38,449 bases of DNA, taken from NCBI GenBank assembly GCA_030527545.1, contig JAUNAP010000008.1, positions 56,033-94,481 on the forward strand, read 5' to 3'. Shown here piece after piece: positions 8,231-16,971 of this stretch. Each line of letters begins with the position of its first letter. Position 1 is the first letter of the stretch. The position numbers and the translations under genes are program-made. This DNA comes from Actinomycetaceae bacterium. GTDB lineage: Bacteria > Actinomycetota > Actinomycetes > Actinomycetales > Actinomycetaceae. The notes below the pieces were generated by a model. The model was not told the DNA's origin, did no database searches, and worked only from the letters and a program-made list of their open reading frames with translations.

Positions 8231-8257
8231 TTAGCAGTCTGATGCGGTGAGTGCTAC
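8231..8257 (+). promoter_or_regulatory. CIRCE operator (HrcA binding site)
   Basis: TTAGCAGTC, nine bases, GAGTGCTAC. The consensus is TTAGCACTC-N9-GAGTGCTAA, so each half has one change. It lies 32-58 bases before hrcA, the expected place for HrcA autorepression of the hrcA-dnaJ unit. Confidence 0.9.
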
Positions 8258-8288
8258 CGTCGAGAGGGTAGCGGGGCGAAGGAGGACA

Positions 8289-9317
8289 ATGGCACGCTCG
8301 ACACGAGAACGACGCGACACGGTGTTGCGTGCCATCGTCGCCGATTACGTCCACTCTGGTGAGCCGGTTGGATCGAAAGCGCTCGTCGACAAGCACGATC
8401 TTGGGGTGTCGCCGGCGACGGTACGCAATGACATGTCGGCTCTGGAGGAGGAGGGCTACATCTACCAGCCCCATACCTCGGCTGGGCGCATCCCCACGGA
8501 GAAGGGGTATCGGGCGTTTGTCGACCAGATCGCGCAGCTCAAGCCTTTGTCGGCGCCCGAAAGGCATGCGATCGAGACGTTTTTGACGGGTGCTGTTGAT
8601 GTCGACGATCTCGTTGACCGCACGGTGAGGTTGCTCGCTCAGCTCACCCACCAGTTGGCGGTCGTACAGTATCCGCGTTTTTCGCGTTCGTGCGTGCGTC
8701 ATCTTGAGCTTGTTCCACTCGCGCGTACGCGGATCCTGCTTGTTATCATCACGAATTCGGGTTCGGTTGAGCAGCGTAGCGTCGATGTCGAGGAGGAGCT
8801 CGACGACAGGGATATCGAAACTCTGCGGGTCCTCCTCAACGCCCTGGTCGCCGGCTTGGAACTGGGGGAGCTCGCGACGGTTAGTCTCGCCGCGTGTGGC
8901 GTGTCCGCCCAACTGAGGGGCGTGGCCTCCCAGGTGTTGCGGATTGTTGCTGAGACCCTCGGTGAGGAGACCGATTCGCGTGTCGTCATCGCTGGGACGG
9001 CAAACCTGGTGAGAGCGGGGGAGGATTTCTCGGGCTCTTTGGGGCCGGTCCTAGATGCTTTGGAGGAGCAGGTGGCGCTGTTGCGCCTGTTCGCCGAAGC
9101 CGAGGCCCAACCGGACTCGGGGGTGTCGGTGACGATCGGGACGGAGAACCACCATGCGGCCTTCCTCGAGACGGCTCTCGTCTCGGGCACCTATGACAGC
9201 GCGGGTGGTAGCCTTGCCCATTTGGGGGTCATCGGGCCCACGCGCATGGACTACGCATCCACGATGACGACGGTGGGGGCTGTCGCCCGCTACCTGTCGC
9301 ATTTTTTGACCCGCTGA
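8289..9317 (+). CDS. hrcA: Heat-inducible transcription repressor HrcA
   Basis: A 342-residue repressor of class I heat-shock genes that binds CIRCE operators. The N-terminal winged-helix domain (about 1-80) has the typical STRERRDTVLRAIVADYV start, SPATVRNDM recognition region and PHTSAGRIPTEKGYR wing. The remainder is the GAF-like effector/dimer domain. The ATG at 8289 follows GAAGGAGG; an upstream in-frame GTG at 8247 lies inside the CIRCE element and is rejected. It forms a unit with dnaJ, and a CIRCE copy lies in front, so it is autoregulated. GroE probably tunes its activity, as known for the family. Confidence 0.96.
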   Translation: MARSTRERRDTVLRAIVADYVHSGEPVGSKALVDKHDLGVSPATVRNDMSALEEEGYIYQPHTSAGRIPTEKGYRAFVDQIAQLKPLSAPERHAIETFLTGAVDVDDLVDRTVRLLAQLTHQLAVVQYPRFSRSCVRHLELVPLARTRILLVIITNSGSVEQRSVDVEEELDDRDIETLRVLLNALVAGLELGELATVSLAACGVSAQLRGVASQVLRIVAETLGEETDSRVVIAGTANLVRAGEDFSGSLGPVLDALEEQVALLRLFAEAEAQPDSGVSVTIGTENHHAAFLETALVSGTYDSAGGSLAHLGVIGPTRMDYASTMTTVGAVARYLSHFLTR

Positions 9318-9341
9318 GGAACGAGAGTGGAGTAACTATTC

Positions 9342-10454
9342 GTGAGTGACTATTACGAGGTCCTCGGCGTTAGCCGGGACGCCAGCCAAGACGACATTAA
9401 GAAGGCCTACCGCAAGCTTGCGCGTAAACTTCACCCCGATGTCGCCGGCCCCGGTTCGGAGGAGGCTTTCAAGGAGGTCTCGGTCGCCTATCAGACGCTG
9501 TCCGATCCCGCCAAGCGTCAGCGCTATGACCTGGGCGGGGCGTCGGGTCCGTCGGCGAGCGCCGGGTTTGAGACTTTCTCCGATATTTTTGAGACGTTCT
9601 TCGGTGGCGCTGCCGCTGGTCCGTCTGGCCCGGTACCGCGCGGGCGGCCGGGTCAAGACATCATCACCTCGGTCCAGATCACGCTTCCCGACGTGGTTCA
9701 CGGCACGACGACTACCGTTTCGGTGCCTACGGCCGTCGTGTGTCCGACGTGTCACGGGTCTTGTTGTGCGCCAGGGACGTCCCCGCGCACCTGTGACGCG
9801 TGTGGGGGACGCGGCTCGATTCAGCGCATGACGCGGTCCTTCCTCGGGCAGGTCATGACGACGGTGCCGTGTAACGCGTGCGCCGGGCACGGGACGATCA
9901 TTCCGACCCCGTGTTCGGAATGTGGCGGCGAGGGCCGCGTGCGTACCCACGTGACGAAGGATGTGCGGATCCCCGCGGGCGTGGAGGAAGGGACGCGGCT
10001 GCGTATGAGCGGGGAGGGCGAAGTCGGACCTGGTGGTGGGCCGGCGGGCGACCTCTACATCGAGTTGCACATTAAGCCGCACCGGACTTTCGAGCGTGCA
10101 GGCAACGACCTCGTGACGACGATCTCGGTGCCGATGACTGCCGCGGTGCTGGGCACGACTCACACGCTGGAGACCTTCGATGGGCCGCGCGACATTACGA
10201 TCAGGCCTGGAACTCAACCGGGCGACGTGATCACGCTGCGACACCTGGGCGTTGGCGTGCTTCAGCGTGCCGAGCGTGGGGACCTGCGTGTCGTTATTGA
10301 AGTCGCTATCCCCAGTGCCCTCGACGCCGAGCAGAGAGCGCTCATGGAGCAGTTCGCGCAGTTGCGTGGGGAGGAACGTGTGGAGGCTAAACGAACCGAC
10401 GACGGTCCGGGGGTCTTCTCGCGGTTGCGCGACAAGTTCTCGGGGTGGGCATGA
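9342..10454 (+). CDS. dnaJ: Chaperone DnaJ (second type)
   Basis: A J-protein co-chaperone that stimulates the DnaK ATPase. The 370 residues contain a J domain (1-68) with the HPD motif in KLHPDVAG, a short Gly/Phe-rich linker, a zinc-binding region with four cysteine pairs (CPTC, CDAC, CNAC, CSEC), and two C-terminal substrate-binding barrels. The first zinc motif reads CPTCHGSC, with Cys replacing the usual final Gly. The GTG at 9342 follows a GGAG site. Next to hrcA, it corresponds to the dnaJ2 gene of mycobacteria rather than the dnaK-linked copy. Confidence 0.95.
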   Translation: MSDYYEVLGVSRDASQDDIKKAYRKLARKLHPDVAGPGSEEAFKEVSVAYQTLSDPAKRQRYDLGGASGPSASAGFETFSDIFETFFGGAAAGPSGPVPRGRPGQDIITSVQITLPDVVHGTTTTVSVPTAVVCPTCHGSCCAPGTSPRTCDACGGRGSIQRMTRSFLGQVMTTVPCNACAGHGTIIPTPCSECGGEGRVRTHVTKDVRIPAGVEEGTRLRMSGEGEVGPGGGPAGDLYIELHIKPHRTFERAGNDLVTTISVPMTAAVLGTTHTLETFDGPRDITIRPGTQPGDVITLRHLGVGVLQRAERGDLRVVIEVAIPSALDAEQRALMEQFAQLRGEERVEAKRTDDGPGVFSRLRDKFSGWA

Positions 10455-11224
10455 CGCTGCCGGTCTATCGCGCCGATGAGGTTGGTTGCTGCGATCTAGG
10501 CGACCTTCTCGAGCTTGTGGGCAGCGAGGGTGCCCATGCCGCCCGGGTCAAACGCCACCGTGTTGGCGAGCGTGTTGACCTCGTCGATGGGCGGGGCACG
10601 CGTGCGACGTGCGAGGTCGTCGCCGCGGGGCCAAGCGATCTCCAACTGCGGGTCCTCTCGCGCCGCGTCGATGCCGTCACGACGCCGCGGCTCGTCCTCG
10701 TGCAGGCTTTGGCGAAGGGCGGGCGTGACCTTCAGGCCGTCGAGTCTGCCTGCGAGCTGGGGGTCGATCGCATCATTCCCTGGCAGGCCGAGCGCTCGAT
10801 CGCCCGCTGGCCGCAGAAGAAAAGCAACAAGTCGCACGCCAAATGGGTTGATCAGGCCTCGGCTGCATCCAAGCAGTCGCGGCGAGCCCGCTGGCCGGTG
10901 GTTGACGACCTCGTGGGGACGCCGGATCTGTGCGAGGCCGTTCGCGAGGCGGGGAGCGCCGGCGCGCTCGTTATCCTCGCCCACGAAGAATCCAGCGCCC
11001 CCTTGCGTGTCCTCCTGGAGGATACCGTTGAAGAGGTGTGGGTCATCGTCGGCCCCGAGGGCGGCATCGCCCCAGCGGAGGTCGAGGCACTCACCGGCAG
11101 TGGCGCTCGCCCCGCTCGTTTGGGCCCCCACATCATGCGTACCTCGAGTGCGGGCCCTGCGGCCCTAGCGGCGATAGCCGCGATGACTGGACATTGGGAT
11201 GAGGAAGGACAAGCGACGCTATGA
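10451..11224 (+). CDS. rsmE: 16S rRNA m3U1498 methyltransferase RsmE
   Basis: A SPOUT-class enzyme that N3-methylates U1498 of 16S rRNA in the small subunit, using S-adenosylmethionine. The 257 residues carry an N-terminal PUA-like domain with HAARVKRHRVGE, and the C-terminal knot with GPEGGIAPAEVEAL (about residue 200) and LGPHIMRTSSAGPAAL. I chose the ATG at 10451 because it overlaps the dnaJ stop as ATGA; a GTG at 10445 is also in frame. It in turn overlaps phoH by four bases, so the run is translationally coupled. Confidence 0.94.
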   Translation: MTLPVYRADEVGCCDLGDLLELVGSEGAHAARVKRHRVGERVDLVDGRGTRATCEVVAAGPSDLQLRVLSRRVDAVTTPRLVLVQALAKGGRDLQAVESACELGVDRIIPWQAERSIARWPQKKSNKSHAKWVDQASAASKQSRRARWPVVDDLVGTPDLCEAVREAGSAGALVILAHEESSAPLRVLLEDTVEEVWVIVGPEGGIAPAEVEALTGSGARPARLGPHIMRTSSAGPAALAAIAAMTGHWDEEGQATL

Positions 11225-12243
11225 GTGCACCCGGACACCGCGTCATTGACATCCCCGAGGGGCTCGACCCCACCGAGGTGTGTGGCGTCGATGACGCGTG
11301 CCTGCGGGCCCTCGAAGACGTCTTTACCGACATCGAGATCTGGGCCCGCTCGGGCCGGATCACGATCGATGGAGCACCCGTGGGCGTGGGGATCGCCGCC
11401 GACATCGTCTCGGAGATGATCGCCGAGGCCCGTAAGGGTGCGCCCCTGTCGGCTCAAGCGGTGCGGGAGGCCGCGGAAATCCTCAACCCCACAGCGAAGG
11501 CCGCTGAGGCGGTCGCGGGCTTGGGACAGTGGGAGGTCTTGCGGGCGCGAGGCAACGTCATTCGTGCCAAGACGGCTGGCCAGAAGGCCTATTGCGACGC
11601 CATCGACGCCAATTCCGTCATTTTCGGGATAGGTCCGGCAGGAACCGGCAAAACCTACATGGCGATGGCGAAGGCCGTTGGGGCCCTCATGAGCGGGCAG
11701 GTCACGCGCATCATCCTCACCCGGCCCGCCGTTGAGGCAGGGGAGTCCCTGGGGTTTCTTCCCGGCTCGCTCACCGACAAGATCGACCCCTATCTTCGCC
11801 CTCTCTACGACGCGTTGCGTGACATGGTCGACCCCGCCGATCTCGCCAATCTTATGGAGTCTGGGGCCATCGAGGTCGCCCCGCTGGCCTATATGCGCGG
11901 ACGCACGCTCAACGACGCTTTCATCGTGTTAGACGAGGCGCAAAACACGACAATCCAGCAGATGAAGATGTTCCTTACGCGCCTGGGGTTCCGTTCGACG
12001 ATGGTCGTCACGGGCGATATTTCGCAAATCGATTTGCCGGGGTCTCAGACCTCGGGCCTCAATCACGTGCGCCGGGTTCTCGATGGCGTCGAGGGCATCG
12101 CGATGTGCTATCTCACCTCGGCTGACGTCGTGCGTAACGAACTGGTCGGGCGCATCATCGACGCGTACGAGAACTACGAGGCTCGCCGCGAACGCGTGAA
12201 CGCCTACCAGCGCCGATCGGCACGGCCGCGGCGGATCCGATAG
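11221..12243 (+). CDS. phoH: PhoH-like ATPase
   Basis: A 340-residue P-loop protein of the PhoH family, often placed next to ybeY and linked to RNA metabolism; the exact function is not established. Walker A is GPAGTGKT at about residues 138-145, followed by LTRPAVEAGESLGFLPG and the Walker B-like VLDEAQNTT, then VTGDISQIDLP. An N-terminal about 100-residue region precedes the ATPase core. It overlaps rsmE by ATGA, and ybeY follows after an AGGAGGAG ribosome site. Confidence 0.94.
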   Translation: MSAPGHRVIDIPEGLDPTEVCGVDDACLRALEDVFTDIEIWARSGRITIDGAPVGVGIAADIVSEMIAEARKGAPLSAQAVREAAEILNPTAKAAEAVAGLGQWEVLRARGNVIRAKTAGQKAYCDAIDANSVIFGIGPAGTGKTYMAMAKAVGALMSGQVTRIILTRPAVEAGESLGFLPGSLTDKIDPYLRPLYDALRDMVDPADLANLMESGAIEVAPLAYMRGRTLNDAFIVLDEAQNTTIQQMKMFLTRLGFRSTMVVTGDISQIDLPGSQTSGLNHVRRVLDGVEGIAMCYLTSADVVRNELVGRIIDAYENYEARRERVNAYQRRSARPRRIR

Positions 12244-12253
12244 GAGGAGCACC

Positions 12254-12706
12254 ATGTCCATCGAAGTGCGTAACGAAACCGAAACGCCGATCGACGAACA
12301 CGAGTTCGTTCGCCTGGGGGCCTTCGTCTTGCAGGCGATGTACGTCTCCCCCGGTGCGGACGTGAGTCTACGCTTCGTCGACGAGGCGGCCATGGAGGCC
12401 CTTCACGTTCGCTGGCTCGATCTGCCCGGTCCCACGGACGTCATGAGCTTCCCCATGGACGAGCTCGTGCCGGGAACGCCCTCGCAGCCGACACCCGAGG
12501 GGATCCTCGGGGACGTCGTCATCTGCCCGAGCGTCGCCGCCGCCCAGGCGCAGGCCGCCGGGCACACGGCTGCGGAGGAAATGCTCTTGCTGTTCGTCCA
12601 CGGCATGCTTCATCTGCTCGGCTACGACCACGCCGAGGTCGAAGAGGAAAAGGAGATGTTTGCGCTCCAACGTCACCTTCTGTTGACCTTCCTTGCGCAA
12701 AGCTAA
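12254..12706 (+). CDS. ybeY: Endoribonuclease YbeY
   Basis: A zinc-dependent RNase of UPF0054 involved in 16S rRNA 3'-end maturation and ribosome quality control. The 150 residues end with the metal site HGMLHLLGYDH, giving His116, His120 and His126. The central DVMSFPMDE and GDVVICPSVAAAQA motifs also fit. AGGAGGAG immediately precedes the ATG at 12254. The next gene begins three bases after the stop. Confidence 0.95.
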   Translation: MSIEVRNETETPIDEHEFVRLGAFVLQAMYVSPGADVSLRFVDEAAMEALHVRWLDLPGPTDVMSFPMDELVPGTPSQPTPEGILGDVVICPSVAAAQAQAAGHTAAEEMLLLFVHGMLHLLGYDHAEVEEEKEMFALQRHLLLTFLAQS

Positions 12707-12709
12707 CCC

Positions 12710-14017
12710 ATGGACGCCCAGACTTTTGCCGCACCCGCGTGGGGGCTTCTCGTCCTCGCGGTCGTTCTCGTCATCATTGCCGGGGTATTCGTTGCTCTCT
12801 CCACGGCGCTGACCAATCTTTCTCACGCCCGCGCCCAGGACCTGGTGGAGGAGGGGCGCCGCCACGGCGAGGACGTCGTGTTCCTCTTGCGCCACCCGCG
12901 TCGCGCCGTGCTCACCGCCCGCGCCGTTCAGTTTGGCTGCCAGTCGCTGGCGGTTGCCTCTCTCACGCTCGCGGCGGCTTCGATGTGGCACGTATGGTGG
13001 GTTGTTTTGCTTGCGGTCTTTGCCGCAGCGGCCGTCCTTACCCTCTTTATCGACGGGATGGTCGCTCCTCAGCTGGGACGGACCCGACCCGAGGCGTGTG
13101 CCCTATGGCTCGCGCCGGCGCTGCGTTTGCCGCTCAAACTTGCCGGCCTCGGCCGCCCGCTCATGCGGCTGCTTGCCGCGCTTGTGCCGCCTCCGGCGGT
13201 CACCGACGCCGAGGCGCGCCAGGAAATGGTGCTTGACCTGCGTGAGATGGTCGACGATCTCGGCGAGGAGGAGCAGCTGGAGATTGCCGAAACCGAGCGC
13301 GACATGCTGCGCAGCGTCTTCGAGATGGGCACGACCCTCATTCGCGAGATTATTGTTCCGCGCACCGACATGGTGACGATCGACCGCAATGCTAACGGGC
13401 ACGCGGCTTTGGCCCTCGCCTCGCACTCGGGGTATTCGCGGATTCCGGTCACGGGTGTAGACGCCGACGACGTGCGTGGGGTCGTCTATCTCAAGGACCT
13501 CGTCCACCGCCTTCTTAACCGGCCCGATCTCATGGACCGGCCCGTATCCGACCTCATGCGTGAGGCGACGTTTGTCCCCGAGACGATGCGCGTCGACGAT
13601 TTGTTGGCCTCGATGCAAAACGGCGCCCCCCACCTGGCGGTTGTCTTCGACGAGTGGGGAGGCACCGTCGGATTGGTCACGATTGAGGACGCGTTGGAGG
13701 AGCTCGTGGGCGAGGTCACCGACGAGCACGACAAACGCGAGATCGACATCGAGGAGATTGGTGCTCGCACATGGCGGGTACCGGCGCGTCTGCCTCTCGA
13801 CGATCTGGAGGATCTCACGGGCGTGGAGATCGACGAGGACGACGTCGACACCGTTGGCGGCCTGCTGCAAAAGGCTCTTGGGAAGGTGCCTCTCGTCGGT
13901 GATGAAGCCCGGGCGTGGGGGATCGACCTGAAGGCGGAAGCTGCCGACGGAAGACGCCACCAGGTGTGCGCTATTGTTGCCTCGATAAGCAGCGACGATG
14001 AAGGCGAGGATCAGTGA
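12710..14017 (+). CDS. CNNM/CorC-type transporter with CBS pair
   Basis: A 435-residue membrane protein of the hemolysin-C/CorC group. The N-terminal DUF21-like region has hydrophobic helices at about 11-31, 71-92 and 96-114, with a further one near 130-158. Two CBS domains follow (about 213-268 and 278-335), then the CorC_HlyC domain (about 345-430). Family members are linked to magnesium or cobalt homeostasis; the substrate here is not shown by the sequence. It sits between ybeY and era as in other actinobacteria and overlaps the era start by four bases. Confidence 0.92.
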   Translation: MDAQTFAAPAWGLLVLAVVLVIIAGVFVALSTALTNLSHARAQDLVEEGRRHGEDVVFLLRHPRRAVLTARAVQFGCQSLAVASLTLAAASMWHVWWVVLLAVFAAAAVLTLFIDGMVAPQLGRTRPEACALWLAPALRLPLKLAGLGRPLMRLLAALVPPPAVTDAEARQEMVLDLREMVDDLGEEEQLEIAETERDMLRSVFEMGTTLIREIIVPRTDMVTIDRNANGHAALALASHSGYSRIPVTGVDADDVRGVVYLKDLVHRLLNRPDLMDRPVSDLMREATFVPETMRVDDLLASMQNGAPHLAVVFDEWGGTVGLVTIEDALEELVGEVTDEHDKREIDIEEIGARTWRVPARLPLDDLEDLTGVEIDEDDVDTVGGLLQKALGKVPLVGDEARAWGIDLKAEAADGRRHQVCAIVASISSDDEGEDQ

Positions 14018-14982
14018 TCGAGTTTCCGAGCGACGAGGCGCTCACGGCCGGTGAGGCCGCGCCGATCATTCCCAACGATCTTCCCGACGATTACCGCGCC
14101 GGCTTCGTCGCCATCGTCGGCCGACCCAACGTCGGTAAATCGACGCTGACGAACGCCTTGGTCGGACGCAAGATTGCCATCACGTCCATGCGGCCGGAGA
14201 CGACCCGACACAATGCGCGTGGGGTCATCACGCGCCCGGGTGGTCAAGTTGTCCTCGTCGATACGCCGGGGCTGCATCGCCCCCGCACGCTGTTGGGAAA
14301 ACGCCTCAATGACATGGCCCGCGAGACGCTCGTCGACGTCGACGCCGTCATTTTCTGTCTTCCCGCCGACCAGAAGATCGGCCCGGGGGATCGCTACATC
14401 GCTCGCGAGCTCTCGGGTGTGTCGGCGCCCGTGTTCGCCGTCGTGACGAAGGCCGATCTCGTCGGGCCCGAACGGATGGCCGAAGCGCTCATCGAGGCCT
14501 CCCAGCTGGCAGATTTCGCCGAGATTATACCTGTCTCGGCGCGCCTCGACGACACGAACGATCTCGTCGACGTCCTCTTCGCGGCTATGCCTCCCTCCCC
14601 GCCGCTGTTCCCCCTCGATCAGATCTCTGACCAGTCCGACGAGACGATGATCGCTGAATACGTGCGTGAGGCAGCGTTGCATGGGGCACGCGAGGAGCTT
14701 CCGCACTCGATCGCCGTCACCGTTGAAGAGATGATCGAAGAGCCCGGCGCCAGTGCAGATGACCCCGGACGCCTGAGAGTGATCGTCAACATATTCGTCG
14801 AACGCGATTCCCAAAAGGGCATTGTCATCGGCAAGGGCGGGCGTGGCATCGCCCAGATTCGTCAGCGCGCCCAGCGGGCCGCTCGCCACCTCCTGGGGCG
14901 CCCCGTCACCCTCGATGTTCACGTGCGCACAGCGAAAAATTGGCAGCGCGACCCCAAGCTGCTCGGCAAGCTCGGGTTCTAG
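14014..14982 (+). CDS. era: GTPase Era
   Basis: An essential GTPase that assists 30S subunit assembly by binding the 3' end of 16S rRNA. The 322 residues show G1 GRPNVGKS (36-43), G3 VDTPG, G4 TKAD and a C-terminal KH domain with GKGGRGIAQIRQRAQ and the terminal VRTAKNWQRDP motif. An N-terminal extension of about 28 residues precedes the G domain. The GTG at 14014 overlaps the preceding stop. It closes the hrcA-era run. Confidence 0.96.
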   Translation: MIEFPSDEALTAGEAAPIIPNDLPDDYRAGFVAIVGRPNVGKSTLTNALVGRKIAITSMRPETTRHNARGVITRPGGQVVLVDTPGLHRPRTLLGKRLNDMARETLVDVDAVIFCLPADQKIGPGDRYIARELSGVSAPVFAVVTKADLVGPERMAEALIEASQLADFAEIIPVSARLDDTNDLVDVLFAAMPPSPPLFPLDQISDQSDETMIAEYVREAALHGAREELPHSIAVTVEEMIEEPGASADDPGRLRVIVNIFVERDSQKGIVIGKGGRGIAQIRQRAQRAARHLLGRPVTLDVHVRTAKNWQRDPKLLGKLGF

Positions 14983-15023
14983 CTCACTACCCGGACATCC
15001 ACCCCAGGGCATGTTATCGCTGG

Positions 15024-15029
15024 TACGGT
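15024..15029 (+). promoter_or_regulatory. -10 box for the leu leader transcript
   Basis: TACGGT lies 6 bases before the ATG of the leader peptide, preceded by TGG. Transcription would begin at the leader ATG, giving a leaderless leader peptide. No good -35 was seen. Confidence 0.4.
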
Positions 15030-15035
15030 GAGGGC

Positions 15036-15086
15036 ATGGGTACGCGGACGCTGCTGCTAGGCGGCCGCGGCGGGGTGCATCGATAG
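15036..15086 (+). CDS. leuL: Leucine leader peptide of leuA
   Basis: A 16-codon frame encoding MGTRTLLLGGRGGVHR. Three consecutive leucine codons (CTG CTG CTA, 15051-15059) sit just before a strong hairpin (15065-15103), which its own 3' end overlaps. This is the hallmark of ribosome-mediated attenuation: stalling at Leu codons when charged tRNA-Leu is scarce changes the downstream RNA fold. Similar leaders have been described upstream of leuA in other actinobacteria. No Shine-Dalgarno site is properly spaced, but a TACGGT box lies 6 bases upstream, so it is probably translated leaderless. Confidence 0.75.
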   Translation: MGTRTLLLGGRGGVHR

Positions 15087-15103
15087 GCCGGCCCCCGCCG
15101 CGG
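15065..15103 (+). promoter_or_regulatory. leuA attenuator-like hairpin
   Basis: A perfect 11-base stem CCGCGGCGGGG (15065-15075) with CCCCGCCGCGG (15093-15103) and a 17-base loop containing the leader stop codon. There is no T-run after it, so it is either a T-less terminator or part of an alternative fold or pseudoknot that controls leuA. The leuA ATG is 48 bases further on. Confidence 0.7.
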
Positions 15104-15151
15104 GGAATACGCCTACCCGGCCGCTCCTACCACAAAAGGTCATCATCGCCC

Positions 15152-16909
15152 ATGCGTACCACCGGCTGCGGCCCCACACCCACTCCTTCGAAAATGCCCT
15201 TTGGCAAGTACCGGCCCTACTGGCAGACCACAGACTTTGCCTATCCCGAACGCACCTGGCCCGACGTCAATGTTGAGCGCGCACCCAGGTGGCTATCGAC
15301 CGATCTGCGCGACGGCAACCAGGCGCTCATCGAGCCGATGGACCCCACACGTAAGCGCGCCATGTTCGACCTCCTCGTTGATATCGGTGTCAAGGAGATC
15401 GAGATCGGATTCCCGGCGGCCTCGCAGGCCGACTATGACTTCGTTCGCTCTCTCGTCGAGGAGGAGGCCGTACCCGAGGGGGTGTGCCTATCCGTTCTCA
15501 CCCAGGCCCGACCCGACCTCATCGAACGCACGGTCCTAGCGATCAAGGGCCTGCCGTGGGCCAACGTCCACATCTACAACGCGACCTCGCCAACCTTCAG
15601 GCGCGTCGTTTTCCATAACGACAAGGCCGCGACGGTCGAGCTTGCGCGTGCCGGGGTCACCGAGGTTATCTCTCAGGCCGAAAAGCACCTGGGTGACGAC
15701 CAGGTCTTCGGGCTGGAGTACTCCCCGGAGATCTTCACCGACACCGAGCGAGACTTTGCCCTGGAAGTGTGCGAGAACGTCATCGACGTGTGGCAACCCG
15801 ACGCCGGGCGCGAGATCATCCTCAACCTTCCCGCGACGGTAGAGCGCTATACGCCAAACTCCTACGCCGATCTCATGGAGTGGATGAGCGTGCACCTGAG
15901 CCATAGGGAGAGCGTGTGCTTGTCGGCGCACCCCCATAACGATAGGGGCACGGGGATCGCTGCGGCCGAGCTCGCCATGAAAGCGGGTGCTGACCGGGTC
16001 GAGGGGTGCCTGCTGGGTCAGGGCGAAAGGACCGGCAACGTCGATCTCATCGTGTTGGCGATGAACCTGTATTCCCAGGGGGTCGACCCCATGCTGCGCC
16101 TGGGCGATATCGATCGGGTGAAAGAGGTCGTCGAGACGTGTACGCGCATGGATACGCCCGTTCGTCACCCCTACGTGGGAGACCTTGTCTACACGTCCTT
16201 TTCGGGTTCCCATCAAGACGCCATCAAGAAGGGTTTCGCCGAGCGTCAGCGTTTGGTCGAGCAGGCCGGCGGTGACGAGGAGGCCGTCGCCTGGGACGTG
16301 CCCTACCTCGCGATCGATCCGCACGATATCGGTCGCTCCTACGAGGCCGTCGTACGCGTCAACTCTCAGTCGGGTAAGGGCGGGATCGCCTACCTCATGC
16401 ACCGCGATCACCAGTTCGATCTTCCCCGGCGCCTGCAGGCGGAGTTCTCGCGGATCGTTCAGCGCCACACGGACACGTATGGCGGCGAGGTCGACTCGCA
16501 GGCCCTCATGAAGATCTTCACCGACGAATACTTGCCTGCGCCTGAGGGCGCGGACCTCGAGGCGTGGGGTCGGTTCCGTCTGCGTGACACCGAGGCGCAA
16601 ACCGACTCGCAGGCTGGACGCGTGAGCGTCGCCGTCGATCTCATCGACGGCGAGGAGAACGTGACCTTGAGGGCCAGTGGCAATGGCCCCATTGACGCGT
16701 TCGTCAACTCGCTCACTCAAGTCGGCATCGACGCCCACGTGTTGCACTACGCCGAACACGCGATGGAGTCTGGCCGCGACGCGCGGGCCGCCGCCTACGT
16801 CGAGGTGGAGGTCGCCGATCAGGTGCTGTGGGGAGTGGGAGTCGATCCCTCGATCACGCGAGCGACCTACAAGGCCGTTATCTCCGCGGTTAACCGGGCG
16901 CTTCGCTAG
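15152..16909 (+). CDS. leuA: 2-isopropylmalate synthase
   Basis: First committed enzyme of leucine synthesis: joins acetyl-CoA and 2-oxoisovalerate. The 585 residues have the actinobacterial long form: catalytic LRDGNQAL near residue 52, EIGFPAASQADYDF, the metal motif HPHND (His260, His262) followed by GQGERTGN, and a C-terminal regulatory domain (about 455-585) that binds leucine in relatives. The ATG at 15152 has a distant AAAAGG; an in-frame ATG at 15194 is an alternative start. It is controlled by the leader peptide and hairpin at 15036-15103. It ends at a hairpin shared with the convergent transporter gene. Confidence 0.96.
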   Translation: MRTTGCGPTPTPSKMPFGKYRPYWQTTDFAYPERTWPDVNVERAPRWLSTDLRDGNQALIEPMDPTRKRAMFDLLVDIGVKEIEIGFPAASQADYDFVRSLVEEEAVPEGVCLSVLTQARPDLIERTVLAIKGLPWANVHIYNATSPTFRRVVFHNDKAATVELARAGVTEVISQAEKHLGDDQVFGLEYSPEIFTDTERDFALEVCENVIDVWQPDAGREIILNLPATVERYTPNSYADLMEWMSVHLSHRESVCLSAHPHNDRGTGIAAAELAMKAGADRVEGCLLGQGERTGNVDLIVLAMNLYSQGVDPMLRLGDIDRVKEVVETCTRMDTPVRHPYVGDLVYTSFSGSHQDAIKKGFAERQRLVEQAGGDEEAVAWDVPYLAIDPHDIGRSYEAVVRVNSQSGKGGIAYLMHRDHQFDLPRRLQAEFSRIVQRHTDTYGGEVDSQALMKIFTDEYLPAPEGADLEAWGRFRLRDTEAQTDSQAGRVSVAVDLIDGEENVTLRASGNGPIDAFVNSLTQVGIDAHVLHYAEHAMESGRDARAAAYVEVEVADQVLWGVGVDPSITRATYKAVISAVNRALR

Positions 16910-16915
16910 AGAGAC

Positions 16916-16957
16916 GACAAGCCGGGGGCGGACCGATCGGCCCGCCCCCGGCTCGTC
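16916..16957. terminator. Bidirectional terminator between leuA and peptide transporter
   Basis: A perfect 12-base stem AGCCGGGGGCGG (16920-16931) with CCGCCCCCGGCT (16942-16953), extended on the outside by CGAC/GTCG with one mismatch. It lies between convergent stops at 16909 and 16972. Confidence 0.85.
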
Positions 16958-16971
16958 GAAACTTGCGGCTA

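Noticed and set aside
8247-8288. Earlier GTG start for hrcA
   Set aside because: It lies within the CIRCE element and has no ribosome site; the ATG at 8289 has GAAGGAGG.
15093-15110. Classical T-tract terminator before leuA
   Set aside because: The hairpin is strong, but GGGAATAC follows with no T-run, so it is described as attenuator-like instead.
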